NCBI GenBank assembly: GCA_963849115.1
Contig: CAWKGK010000009.1
Coordinates: 1-64,000 of the forward strand
DNA length: 64,000 bases
Origin: JACDAL01 sp963849115
GTDB taxonomy: Bacteria; Actinomycetota; CADDZG01; WHSQ01
Direction of reading: 5' to 3'
Shown here: positions 49,267-57,553 of the stretch, one piece after another
Layout: each line of letters starts with the position of its first letter
How positions within the stretch are numbered: position 1 is the stretch's first letter
The notes under the pieces: generated by a model
The model's database searches: none
Seen by the model: only the letters and a program-made list of their open reading frames with translations
What the model was told of the DNA's origin: nothing
Position numbers and translations under genes: made by a program

Positions 49267-50256
49267 GTGAAGCGGCTCGCGAGAGTGGGTGCAATCTTGA
49301 TGCTGCTTGCGGGAACGTTGGGCCCGGCTCATGCAACCGTACGGGGCAAGAATGGCCGCATTGCGTACCGGCAATACCTAAACCAAGCACAGACTCGCGG
49401 TGCGATCTTCACGATCAGACGCGACGGCACAGGAGTGCGTCAGCTCACGCACCCGCGCCGCAGGGTCATCATCACGGACGAGCCGGACTGGTCGCCGAAT
49501 GGGCGCTGGATCGTGTACCAGGTCGAGAACCAAAACGGCAGCAGGCTTTTCAAGATCCGGGCGAACGGCTCTAGTCGGGAGTATCTGTCAACCGGCTGCC
49601 CCCGCCTCGACGAAGCGGGCAGATGCGGCGATGGTTACGCCTCTTGGTCACCGGGTGGAAAGCGACTCGCTTTACAGCGTGAGTCGTGTGGGACTGGCTC
49701 CAACAATCTGATCGCCGTCTACGTCATGCAAGCGGAGGGCACCCACGCTCGGCGCGTCACTCAGAAGAAAGCGACGTGCGCCACCCGCCACCCCTTAGCG
49801 GACCAAGCCCCGGCTTGGGCTCCGAGCGGCAGGCGTCTAGCGTTCGAGCGCTTTGACCACAAGAGAGGAAAGCACGCAGTCTTCACCGTGCGCCTGGACG
49901 GCACTGGGCTCCGGCGGTTGACCCCGTGGAGAATCGACGCTTCACAGCCGGACTGGTCACCCAACGGGCGGTGGGTCGCGTTCCGCACTCAGGAGCAATC
50001 GGAGACGAGGGGCAACATCGCCTTGGTCCATCCCAAAGGCAGAGGGTTTCACCGCATCACCCACAGCCGGGGAAAGCACAAGTGGCTCTCATGCTCGTTC
50101 TCTCCAAACGGCAAGAAGATACAGGCGGGACGGTTCCCTGGGCGCGGCAAAGCGGGCAACGCGGATATCTACGTGATGAACCTTGATGGAACAGGGCGGC
50201 GGAACCTGACAAGGTCAGGTTCATGGGAGAGCGCATCAGATTGGGGACCGCGTTAG
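49267..50256 (+). CDS. Secreted PD40 (WD40-like) beta-propeller protein
   Basis: A 329-residue exported protein. The signal peptide is MKRLARVGAILMLLAGTLGPAHA. Repeats of the TolB/PD40 type follow: DEPDWSPNGRWIVYQVE, YASWSPGGKRLALQRES, APAWAPSGRRLAFERFD, SQPDWSPNGRWVAFRTQ and SFSPNGKKIQAGRFP, each a propeller blade; the last ends SASDWGPR. No enzymatic domain is present. Propellers of this type bind partners at the cell surface. The start is the GTG at 49267 because it gives a good signal peptide and follows GGGGGGCAC; a TTG lies at 49255. Confidence 0.85.
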   Translation: MKRLARVGAILMLLAGTLGPAHATVRGKNGRIAYRQYLNQAQTRGAIFTIRRDGTGVRQLTHPRRRVIITDEPDWSPNGRWIVYQVENQNGSRLFKIRANGSSREYLSTGCPRLDEAGRCGDGYASWSPGGKRLALQRESCGTGSNNLIAVYVMQAEGTHARRVTQKKATCATRHPLADQAPAWAPSGRRLAFERFDHKRGKHAVFTVRLDGTGLRRLTPWRIDASQPDWSPNGRWVAFRTQEQSETRGNIALVHPKGRGFHRITHSRGKHKWLSCSFSPNGKKIQAGRFPGRGKAGNADIYVMNLDGTGRRNLTRSGSWESASDWGPR

Positions 50257-50291
50257 GAGGGTCGTGGGACTGGGGCTAGGCTGGCCGGTGG

Positions 50292-51716
50292 CTACGCCGG
50301 GGCCGGCACTCGATTCTCCCCGCTTGGCTTGATGTTCTGATTGACGCGAAAAACGTTCTCCGGATCCCACTTGTCCTTCAACGCCACGAGCTTCGCGTAC
50401 TTTTCGGTGCCGTATCCGGCGCGCACTTGCTCGTCCCCGGCGGTCGGCTCGAAGTTGAGGTATACACCCCCGGTCGTGAACGGTCGCATTGCGTCGGAGA
50501 ACCTTCTGACCCAGTCGATGTGCCGATCTGTATCGGCGTGGTCCTCCCAACAGGCGATCGGATGAGCGATATAGACGTCGTCGCGGTGGCTCGCGGCCGT
50601 CGCGTTCTCGGGGATTCGGCTCACTGCGCCGCCATGGCGAAAGATGATCACCTGCGTCCAGGGAGACGTGCGCGTAATCTCGGTTGCATGCTCGACGTAG
50701 GTATCTATGGCCTCATCGGCAAGCGCTACGAGATGCTCGCCGCGATTGTAGTTCAGCAATCCCCATGGGGCCGTCGGATCGAGAATCGCCTGCAGTTCCG
50801 TGTAAGGCATCGGCTGGACCAGATCCACCGCCGGTGGTCCGAGCTCTTTGAGCGGCGCCACCACGTCTCGGCCCTCCTCCACGTCGCCGATGTACATCAC
50901 TACCATCCCCAACACGGGCTGGCCAACGAGATGTTCGGGCACGAATGGCGCGGGTGGGGCCATGAAGATCGCGATCGCGGTGGACAGTTCCTCGGGTGCC
51001 GCCTCGACGTAGTCGCGGTATTTTCGGATCAGATCCTGGGCCTCGTCGATCGGGTGAAGGAGAAGTCCCGCTAGGACGGTGGGGCCGACTGGGTGGAGGC
51101 GGAACTCATAAGAGATCACGACCCCGAAGTTGCTGCTGCCTCCTCGCACTCCCCACAACAGATCGGCGTTTTCGCTCTTGCTCGCTGTGACGAGGCGGCC
51201 GTCGGCGGTCACCACGTCGACCGAGGTGAGGTTGTCGCAAGCCATCCCGAACTTGGGCGAGAGCCAACCGTAGCCGCCCCCGAGCGTGAAGCCGCCCACC
51301 CCGGTCGTGGTCACTCGGCCCCCGGGAGTGGCGAGCCCGTATAGTTGGGTCTCTCTGTCGAATTCCCCCCACAGCACGCCTGCATTCGCCCAGGCGGTGC
51401 GCGACCCAGGATGCACTCGGACACCCTTCAGGCTGGAGAGGTCAATCAGCACTCCGCCATCGCAGACGCCATTGCCCGCGATGCTGTGGCCACCGCAACG
51501 GACCGCGAGCAGCAAGTCTTTGTCGCGCGCGAGGTTCACCGCGTCGATCACGTCTGCTGCCCCCGTGGGACGCACAACGAGCCCTGGCCGCTTGTCGATC
51601 ATTCCGTTGTAGACAGAGCGTGCCTGGTCGAAGCTGCTGTCGCCGGGCCGGATCACCTCGCCCTTGAAGCCGGCATCCAGCTCGAGGACGGCCTCCGCAC
51701 CTCCCTGCCCCTCCAT
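50292..51716 (-). CDS. FAD-dependent oxidoreductase of the berberine-bridge enzyme class
   Basis: A 474-residue oxidase. The FAD_binding_4 domain has LLLAVRCGGHSIAGNGVCDG, where the histidine can bind FAD covalently, and TTTGVGGFTLGGGYGWLSPK; the second, cysteine attachment site of bicovalent members appears absent. The C-terminal BBE motif reads GGVYLNFEPTAGDEQVRAGY and DKWDPENVFRVNQNIKP. Enzymes of this class oxidise sugars, alkaloids or secondary metabolites with oxygen. The substrate is unknown. It is convergent with the propeller gene. Confidence 0.92.
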   Translation of the reverse strand: MEGQGGAEAVLELDAGFKGEVIRPGDSSFDQARSVYNGMIDKRPGLVVRPTGAADVIDAVNLARDKDLLLAVRCGGHSIAGNGVCDGGVLIDLSSLKGVRVHPGSRTAWANAGVLWGEFDRETQLYGLATPGGRVTTTGVGGFTLGGGYGWLSPKFGMACDNLTSVDVVTADGRLVTASKSENADLLWGVRGGSSNFGVVISYEFRLHPVGPTVLAGLLLHPIDEAQDLIRKYRDYVEAAPEELSTAIAIFMAPPAPFVPEHLVGQPVLGMVVMYIGDVEEGRDVVAPLKELGPPAVDLVQPMPYTELQAILDPTAPWGLLNYNRGEHLVALADEAIDTYVEHATEITRTSPWTQVIIFRHGGAVSRIPENATAASHRDDVYIAHPIACWEDHADTDRHIDWVRRFSDAMRPFTTGGVYLNFEPTAGDEQVRAGYGTEKYAKLVALKDKWDPENVFRVNQNIKPSGENRVPAPA

Positions 51717-51891
51717 CGCCCCTCCTTCAGCTCGATTGCACGGACGTTTTTTGTCAGGTGCGTGAGTCCTAGCCGGCTCTCCCTTCGATCAGACGATCAC
51801 ATCTAATTGCTTGCTGCGTGGCTCAGACTCATTGCTTCCCGTGCTAGCCATGATTGTGGCCCAGGTGCCCGCGTAGCATCGGGGAGCTCAC

Positions 51892-53532
51892 CTACTTGTC
51901 GGCTGATTTCTTATCGGCGGCAAGGGCGTAGGCCACGGCCTCGGCGCGCCCGCGAAGGCTTAGCTTGGCGAGGATGCTGCTCACATGGCTCTCAACCGTC
52001 TTGCGGCTGAGGTAAAGCCTCTGTGCAATCTCGGGGTTGGAGAGGCCGAAGCCCAGGAGATTCAAGACCTCGGACTCTCGCTTCGTGAGAGGGCGACGCC
52101 CTTTTGGTCCCGGGCTGGGTCGCGCGCCGAACTCGCGCATAAGGGCGGCGGCAGCGTCGGCGTCGTGAGCGGCACCGAGTTGCTCGAACATGGCGTGGGC
52201 CGCCCTCGCCTCAGCCGAGGCGATCTCAGTGTCACGTGGTTGCAGGACCCACGCGATCTCCAGGCGTATCTGGGCAATCTCGAACGGCATGCCGAGTTCG
52301 ACGTAGCTCTCGAGCGCACGCCGGAGGTGAACCAAGGCGGCATCGTCGGCTGCAGCGCCGGCAACTCTACCCGCAGCCCATTCCGCTCGAGCCGTCACGA
52401 GCGACAGCGACGAAGATTCCGCAAGGTCATTCAACTCCGCGGCCGTCTTCCGGGCGCCTTCGAGGTTGTCGCGCCGGAGCTGAAGGACAACCAGTGCGGC
52501 CAAATGTCGCGCCTTCGATGTTGCTTCCAGCCCTTCCATCGAGAGCAGGCGTTCAAGTTGTATTGCGGCTACTGCCACGTTGTTGCGGATGAGATTCGTG
52601 GACACCAGCACGCCCAAAGCATCGGGATGGTCCTCGTAGCCTTTCAGTAGCTGCTCGGCCTCCTCGAAGCGCCCTTGGCGAACTCTTAACTCCGCCAAGC
52701 GAATCAGCGCGAAAAACCGACTTGCTTGCTGACTGCGTTCGAAGGCGCGTAACGAGCTTGTTAGGGCGGACTCCGCCTCCCGCCACCGACCTGTGGCCGT
52801 GAGGAAACCTCCATAGAACGCCCGGCACATTGCGAATAGCGGCACCATGTCGCGTCGCGTGCTCAGCTCTTCGGCCACGAGACACCACTCCTGCGCACGC
52901 TTGAAATCGGCTGCAGCGTCGCAAGCGGCGAGCATCTTACAATAGACCTCTTGTATGGCGAAGAAACTCCCGACCTCTCCGGCGGTGACGGCAGCCATAG
53001 CCTCGTCCAGACGGGTCATGCCTTGTTTGCGCCGGCCGAGCCAGATGAGGCCCGTGCCAGAATAAGCAAGTGCCACGATCTCGAGGTCTATGTCGCCGGT
53101 AGCTCGTGCAATGCGAAGCGCATCGTCCGCGTTTTTGACGAGTGCGTCGGCGGTTGGAACGCGGACACGCGCTAGCAATAACCATCCTTCTTCCGCACAC
53201 GGATCTGCTTCTCGAAGCAGCGTGTCGGCTCGGGCAAGCCAACCGTTGTAAGCGGAGAAATTCCCGTAGATGTCGAGGTAGTCGCGCGCGAGGAAGATCG
53301 CGACGCGGGCCGCGGCCACAGCTTCCCGGGCGGCCCGATACCCGAGGTAGGCCTTTTTCATCTGAGTGTGGGAGCCCTCGAGTTCGTTGAGCCACCAGAG
53401 GGCTTCACCAAGACCTTCGAGCGCTCGAGGATCTTCGCCGGCCGCGACCGCCGCCGAGAATGCCCGGCGACCGCCCTCCCAGTCGCCTGACTCAAGAGCG
53501 GTACGCCCCTCCAAGATCAGCTCGGTCACCAT
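51892..53532 (-). CDS. TPR-rich LuxR-family transcriptional regulator
   Basis: A 546-residue regulator. Residues 1-460 are helical repeats of TPR character, such as ALESGDWEGGRRAFSAAVAA and LIRLAELRVRQGRFEEAEQL, as in the MalT/LAL group but without an ATPase P-loop. The C-terminal LuxR helix-turn-helix is complete: PLTKRESEVLNLLGFGLSNP, EIAQRLYLSRKTVESHVSSI and LAKLSLRGRAEAVAYALA. The signal bound by the repeats is unknown. It is divergent from the ECF sigma gene with a 100-base shared region. Confidence 0.9.
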   Translation of the reverse strand: MVTELILEGRTALESGDWEGGRRAFSAAVAAGEDPRALEGLGEALWWLNELEGSHTQMKKAYLGYRAAREAVAAARVAIFLARDYLDIYGNFSAYNGWLARADTLLREADPCAEEGWLLLARVRVPTADALVKNADDALRIARATGDIDLEIVALAYSGTGLIWLGRRKQGMTRLDEAMAAVTAGEVGSFFAIQEVYCKMLAACDAAADFKRAQEWCLVAEELSTRRDMVPLFAMCRAFYGGFLTATGRWREAESALTSSLRAFERSQQASRFFALIRLAELRVRQGRFEEAEQLLKGYEDHPDALGVLVSTNLIRNNVAVAAIQLERLLSMEGLEATSKARHLAALVVLQLRRDNLEGARKTAAELNDLAESSSLSLVTARAEWAAGRVAGAAADDAALVHLRRALESYVELGMPFEIAQIRLEIAWVLQPRDTEIASAEARAAHAMFEQLGAAHDADAAAALMREFGARPSPGPKGRRPLTKRESEVLNLLGFGLSNPEIAQRLYLSRKTVESHVSSILAKLSLRGRAEAVAYALAADKKSADK

Positions 53533-53596
53533 GTGACTGATTCTCTCAGCCCGCGCTCTTCTTACGGAACGATTGCAAGCCTCCTACAGTAGCGCG

Positions 53597-53621
53597 CAAC
53601 TTTTCTCGATCTCTGGGCGTA
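53597..53621 (+). promoter_or_regulatory. ECF-type promoter in front of the sigma gene
   Basis: CAACTT (53597-53602), a 15-base spacer and CGTA (53618-53621) resemble the AAC...CGT elements used by ECF sigma factors. Start of transcription would be close to the ATG at 53633. This would let the sigma factor activate its own gene. No ribosome site is present, consistent with a leaderless message. Confidence 0.4.
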
Positions 53622-53632
53622 GTTAAGACGAG

Positions 53633-54130
53633 ATGAAGCTTCGAGGGCGTGATGCCGACTTCCACGAGTACTTCGCGGCCGAGCGTGTCGCTCTCCAGCG
53701 CTTTGCCGGCTTTCTGACAGGTGATCCCGCGGCCGCCGCCGATCTTGCTCAAGAGGCCTTCGTCCGCCTCTACCAGCGCTGGGGCAGCCTCGACCGGGAT
53801 CCCGGCCCCTATCTGCGGCGGATCGTCGTCAATCTGATTCGCAGCGAACACCGCAAGGCCAAAGTTAGAGCGTTGCATCCGATCGTCCAGCCGTCGCCTT
53901 CGCCGAGTCATGGTGAGCGGGTCGACGAGTGGCTCTCACTTGCTCACGCCCTGCGGGTTCTGCCCCCCGTGAGGCGAGCGGTCGTTGTCCTGCGCTTCTA
54001 CGAGGACAGGACCGAGCAGCAGATCGCAGACCTTCTCGACCGCCCCCTTAACACCGTGAAGTCCGACCTGAGACGTGCCCTGGCCCAGTTGCGGGACGCG
54101 CTCCAGACCAAAGAGGGAGAAAGGGCATGA
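53633..54130 (+). CDS. ECF sigma factor (SigE family)
   Basis: A 165-residue RNA polymerase sigma factor. Region 2 contains DLAQEAFVRLYQRWGSLD, and a short linker leads to region 4 with LPPVRRAVVVLRFYEDRTEQ and IADLLDRPLNTVKSDLRRAL, which reads the -35 element. The short length and the sequence fit the actinobacterial SigE-like ECF group. Its stop overlaps the ATG of the next gene by four bases, coding an anti-sigma-like membrane protein. A promoter resembling ECF recognition sequence lies upstream. Confidence 0.92.
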   Translation: MKLRGRDADFHEYFAAERVALQRFAGFLTGDPAAAADLAQEAFVRLYQRWGSLDRDPGPYLRRIVVNLIRSEHRKAKVRALHPIVQPSPSPSHGERVDEWLSLAHALRVLPPVRRAVVVLRFYEDRTEQQIADLLDRPLNTVKSDLRRALAQLRDALQTKEGERA

Positions 54131-55056
54131 GCTTGGAGGAGCAGTTCCGCGCCGACTTCGACCGGGCCGCGCAAGAGATGCCGCTGGCGCCTCTGTCGTG
54201 GGACCAAACCCTGGCGCGTGCCCGGCGGGGCCGCGTGGTCCGGATGGCCTCACTCACCGCAGCCGCGGCCCTGGTGGCCGCCACCGCCGTGGTGGGAGCG
54301 GCCACGCTGACGGACCAGCCGCCCACACCCGTGTCACCCGCTTCGCCGAAGCCCTCGCCGACCGAGTCGACACGCTTCGAAGTCCCGCCCGGAGCGAAGA
54401 CCGTCGTCCGTCGTTATGTCGGTGCCCTGGGGGCCGGCGAAGCTCGTACCGCCTGGAGGCTGCTGTCTTTGGACGCTCGGGAGGCTGTGGGCGGCTACGA
54501 ACGTTTCGAAATGCTCGTCTCAGACACCCTCCAGGACGGGCTCGGAGCCTTTGCGAGTGCTCCAGACGTGCGCTACCTGGCGAGCTTGGCCTTTCCTCCA
54601 GGCCAAAACTTGGAGCCCTACTACCTCGGGCTTTCGGGGGCCGTTACGGTGTCGGGGACGGTTGCCTCCGAGAATGCGTCCCAGCCGAGACTGGTCGTGA
54701 TCCCGTTCGAATACGATCGTGACAAGCGCCGGGTTTTTGTCCATCAGAGTTTTGACGGGCACTCGGCGGTCTTCTTGAGCGGGAAATCGGCCGGCGGTGA
54801 GCTGGCTCGAGGCGGGCTGTTCGAGGCGCGGGTGATCGATCCGAGAGGAACGCACGACGTGAGCTTTCACATCGACGGAGATGCTTTTGACTTTGGTCCG
54901 GTGAGGGTCGCGCGGGTCTCGGATGGGGTGCGCCTTCAGGCCCGCCTGCCTCGCTCGGTCACCCCGGGCAGGCACGTCCTCACGATGATCCTGATCGAGA
55001 CGGACAGGGGCGGTACCAGCTATGCGAGCGCCACAGAGATAGAGGTCACCTCTTGA
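54127..55056 (+). CDS. Membrane protein encoded with the ECF sigma factor, probable anti-sigma factor
   Basis: A 309-residue protein with an ATGA overlap to the sigma gene. The first 40 residues are cytoplasmic and acidic/basic mixed (MSLEEQFRADFDRAAQEMPL), like the sigma-binding part of short anti-sigma factors. One membrane helix follows (ASLTAAAALVAATAVVGAAT), then a proline-rich linker and a large outside domain of about 230 residues containing LLSLDAREAVGGYERFEMLV and GLFEARVIDPRGTHDVSFHI. No zinc motif (HxxxCxxC) is seen. The role as anti-sigma is inferred from layout alone. Confidence 0.7.
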   Translation: MSLEEQFRADFDRAAQEMPLAPLSWDQTLARARRGRVVRMASLTAAAALVAATAVVGAATLTDQPPTPVSPASPKPSPTESTRFEVPPGAKTVVRRYVGALGAGEARTAWRLLSLDAREAVGGYERFEMLVSDTLQDGLGAFASAPDVRYLASLAFPPGQNLEPYYLGLSGAVTVSGTVASENASQPRLVVIPFEYDRDKRRVFVHQSFDGHSAVFLSGKSAGGELARGGLFEARVIDPRGTHDVSFHIDGDAFDFGPVRVARVSDGVRLQARLPRSVTPGRHVLTMILIETDRGGTSYASATEIEVTS

Positions 55057-55145
55057 TCGGCCCCTCAGCCTTGTGCAGAGTCAGCCCCGCTGAGCGGGTG
55101 TTCTGTTGAATAGACCACCGTAGACGCAGGAAAGGACTATGGACC

Positions 55146-55526
55146 ATGGAATGGAAGCTCGAAGTGGTGGTCGTTCCTGTCACAGACATTGACAGGGCGG
55201 TGTCCTTCTATCGAGACAAGGTCGGCTTCAACCTCGACCACGACACACGCATAAGCGACGAGATGCGCGTCGTCCAGCTGACTCCGCACGGGTCGGCCTG
55301 TTCCATCGTCTTCGGCATCGGAATCCCCCAACCGGAGCCGGGCACGATCAAGGGTCTGCAGCTGGTGGTTCACGATATCGAGCCCGCCCGTGCTGAGCTC
55401 GTCGAGCGAGGCGTTGAGGTCTCAGAGGTTCAGCAGTTGGATCCCAGAGACGGAGGCACGTTCGTTTTCTTCAACGATCCCGACGGCAACGGCTGGGCGG
55501 TGCAGCAGTACCGAGGCGGCGACTGA
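55146..55526 (+). CDS. VOC-family (glyoxalase/dioxygenase fold) protein
   Basis: A 126-residue single VOC domain. The start MEWKLEVVVVPVTDIDRAVS is the first strand with the metal-ligand region, FYRDKVGFNLDHD the usual second element, and FVFFNDPDGNGWAVQQY the last strand with the conserved DPDGN turn. In many relatives a His/Glu pair binds a divalent metal; the first position here is V rather than H, so a catalytic metal is uncertain. ATG at 55146 overlaps an upstream ATG in another frame. Function is unknown. Confidence 0.88.
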   Translation: MEWKLEVVVVPVTDIDRAVSFYRDKVGFNLDHDTRISDEMRVVQLTPHGSACSIVFGIGIPQPEPGTIKGLQLVVHDIEPARAELVERGVEVSEVQQLDPRDGGTFVFFNDPDGNGWAVQQYRGGD

Positions 55527-55697
55527 TGCGGGTTCTTGCTCTCTGCAGAGCCGGCACCGCTCTCCTCAGCGGGGTTGTGTCTGCATAGACGCCGGCCGCC
55601 TACTTGTGTCGCAGGCCCCTGGTAGATTCGATGATTCGCCCACCTCTGGCGTGGGTGGATCTCCACAGGACGATGTGACGAGCACAAGAAGGCGTCG

Positions 55698-56774
55698 ATG
55701 AGAAGTGCGGAGATCGTGCGTCACAGGATGCACAATCAGCGCTTGTGGGGGCATCGCCTCGACTCCCCCGAAGAGGTCGTTCGCTGGCTTGGAGCGCTCC
55801 AGGCTCAGGAGTATGCCTATGCGAAATGGTCGGTGGCGCAGCGCGCCGCCGGGGTCGATGAGGCGGCGATGGATAAGGCACTCGCCGCCGGAACCATACT
55901 CAGGACTCACATTCTGCGGCCCACCTGGCATTTCGTGTCGGCACAGGATATCCGCTGGATACTGAAGATCAGCGCACCGCGCGTGAATGCCCTGAATGCC
56001 TATTACTACAGGAAGAACGGGCTCGACTACGAGCTTTTCGCCGCAACTAACGCGGTGATCGTCAAGGCGCTGGAGCGCGGCCACCACCTAACTCGCAAGG
56101 AGCTTGCGAGCGCGCTGGAGGCGGCAGGCTTCGCAGCAAGCGCTCTCCGGCTTGCCTACATAATCATGCGCGCGGAGCTCGACGGCATAATTTGTAGCGG
56201 GACGATGCGCGGCAAGCAACAAACGTATGCCCTCTTGGACGAGCGGGCACCCGAGGCCAGGACTATGGACACGGACGAGGCACTGGCCGAGCTAACCCGC
56301 CGCTACTTCACCGCCCGCGGACCGGCCACTCTCAAGGACTATCTGCGCTGGTCGAGCCTTACTGCGGCCGAGGGCAAGAGAGGCCTCAACGCGATCGACT
56401 CCGAGCTCGAACGCGAGGTAATAGATGGACGCACCTACTGGTTCGCAATGCCATCGAGTGACGCAAGAAAGGTGACCAATGTCGTCGATCTGGTGCAGGG
56501 GTACGACGAGTGCATCATGTCCTACAGCGAGAGCAGGGACGTCCTTCTTGCGGGCGTGGCGGATCCCGTAAACACTCCTGACGCGCCGCCCTTTTTTCAC
56601 GCGATCCTGCTAGAGGGCCGGATGATCGGGCATTGGAGGCACGTTCTCAAGAAGGCTTCGGTTGCAATCGAGACGTCGTTCTATAGATCACTTGGTCGAG
56701 GTGAGATGTCGGCGTTCGATGCCGCCGCCGAAGATTACGGCCGCTTTGTGGCAAGGCCCCTTGCGCGGCTCTGA
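55698..56774 (+). CDS. Winged-helix DNA-binding protein related to DNA glycosylase AlkZ
   Basis: A 358-residue protein of the HTH_42/YcaQ-AlkZ superfamily. The N-terminal VRWLGALQAQEYAYAKWSVA holds the QxQ motif that in AlkZ catalyses DNA base excision, and THILRPTWHFVSAQDIRWIL is the next conserved stretch. The middle includes winged-helix elements and PATLKDYLRWSSLTAAEGKR, and the end VVDLVQGYDECIMSYSESRD. A role in repair of alkylated or crosslinked DNA is likely but not shown. Its last 40 bases overlap the end of the convergent pabC. Confidence 0.85.
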   Translation: MRSAEIVRHRMHNQRLWGHRLDSPEEVVRWLGALQAQEYAYAKWSVAQRAAGVDEAAMDKALAAGTILRTHILRPTWHFVSAQDIRWILKISAPRVNALNAYYYRKNGLDYELFAATNAVIVKALERGHHLTRKELASALEAAGFAASALRLAYIIMRAELDGIICSGTMRGKQQTYALLDERAPEARTMDTDEALAELTRRYFTARGPATLKDYLRWSSLTAAEGKRGLNAIDSELEREVIDGRTYWFAMPSSDARKVTNVVDLVQGYDECIMSYSESRDVLLAGVADPVNTPDAPPFFHAILLEGRMIGHWRHVLKKASVAIETSFYRSLGRGEMSAFDAAAEDYGRFVARPLARL

Positions 56775-57553
56775 GGCTGCGATGTGTTGGGGTGCCCACA
56801 AATCTCTCGCTGCGAGGACGAGCTCCACAGTTCGCCGAGCTGTCTGCGCAGTCGCAGCGCGATCTCTCCCACGGGCAAACCCTTTTCTCCGATCTCGGTC
56901 ACCGGCACCAGTCCCCGTATAGCGCTCGTGACAAACACCTCTGTTGCCCCACTCAGCTCGGCGAGCTTCAAGGGGCGTTCCTCTGCATGCAACCTCAGTG
57001 AACGGGCGAGCTCCAGCACGCGCGCGCGCGTGACTCCCGGCAGCAGGCGATGGTCGGCCGGAGGGGTCGTTATACGCTTCGCGAACACTGCGAAGAGGTT
57101 GCCGGCACCGGTTTCCAGAACCTCGCCGTCGGCGTCGACGATCACGATCTCCTCTCCGGGCGCGAGTCCCGCTCCGAGCCGTTCGGTAAGGCTCCGGTCC
57201 CTCCACTTGTGCGCACCCAGGCCCCCCGCCACCGTGGCCGGCCTCAGCTTCAGGCCGCTTCTCGAGAGGGGGCTGAGCACGTGGCACTCGGTGGGCTCGG
57301 CTTTAGCGCTGCAGCAGAGTCCGCTGGACGCGGGCCATACCGCCACCCTCAGGCGCGCGGCGCGGTCAAGCTGAAGAGTTCGTTGCGCCAGTTTCATCTC
57401 CGCGCGTAGCTCTGCGGGCAACGAACTGTCGTAGAGCCTGGTGGTGCTGCGTTCGAGTCTTTGAAGATGGGCCTCGAGCTCCACCACCGCGCCGTCGAGT
57501 ACGAGCATGGTCTCGATGAGGCCCAGCTCGAGGTCGGGCTTGTTGGTGATCAC
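56735..57553 (-). CDS. pabC: Aminodeoxychorismate lyase-like class IV aminotransferase
   Basis: A 272-residue PLP enzyme. The start is GTG at 57553 inside the pabB stop (GTGA overlap). It opens with ITNKPDLELGLIETMLVLDG, the PLP lysine lies in GGLGAHKWRDRSLTERL, and VLETGAGNLFAVFAKRI plus LLPGVTRARVLELARSLRLH are the phosphate-binding and fold IV signatures. With pabB directly before it, it should release pyruvate from aminodeoxychorismate to give p-aminobenzoate. D-amino-acid or branched-chain aminotransferases are similar, so the operon decides the call. The C-terminal tail overlaps the AlkZ-like gene. Confidence 0.85.
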   Translation of the reverse strand: MITNKPDLELGLIETMLVLDGAVVELEAHLQRLERSTTRLYDSSLPAELRAEMKLAQRTLQLDRAARLRVAVWPASSGLCCSAKAEPTECHVLSPLSRSGLKLRPATVAGGLGAHKWRDRSLTERLGAGLAPGEEIVIVDADGEVLETGAGNLFAVFAKRITTPPADHRLLPGVTRARVLELARSLRLHAEERPLKLAELSGATEVFVTSAIRGLVPVTEIGEKGLPVGEIALRLRRQLGELWSSSSQREICGHPNTSQPQSRARGLATKRP

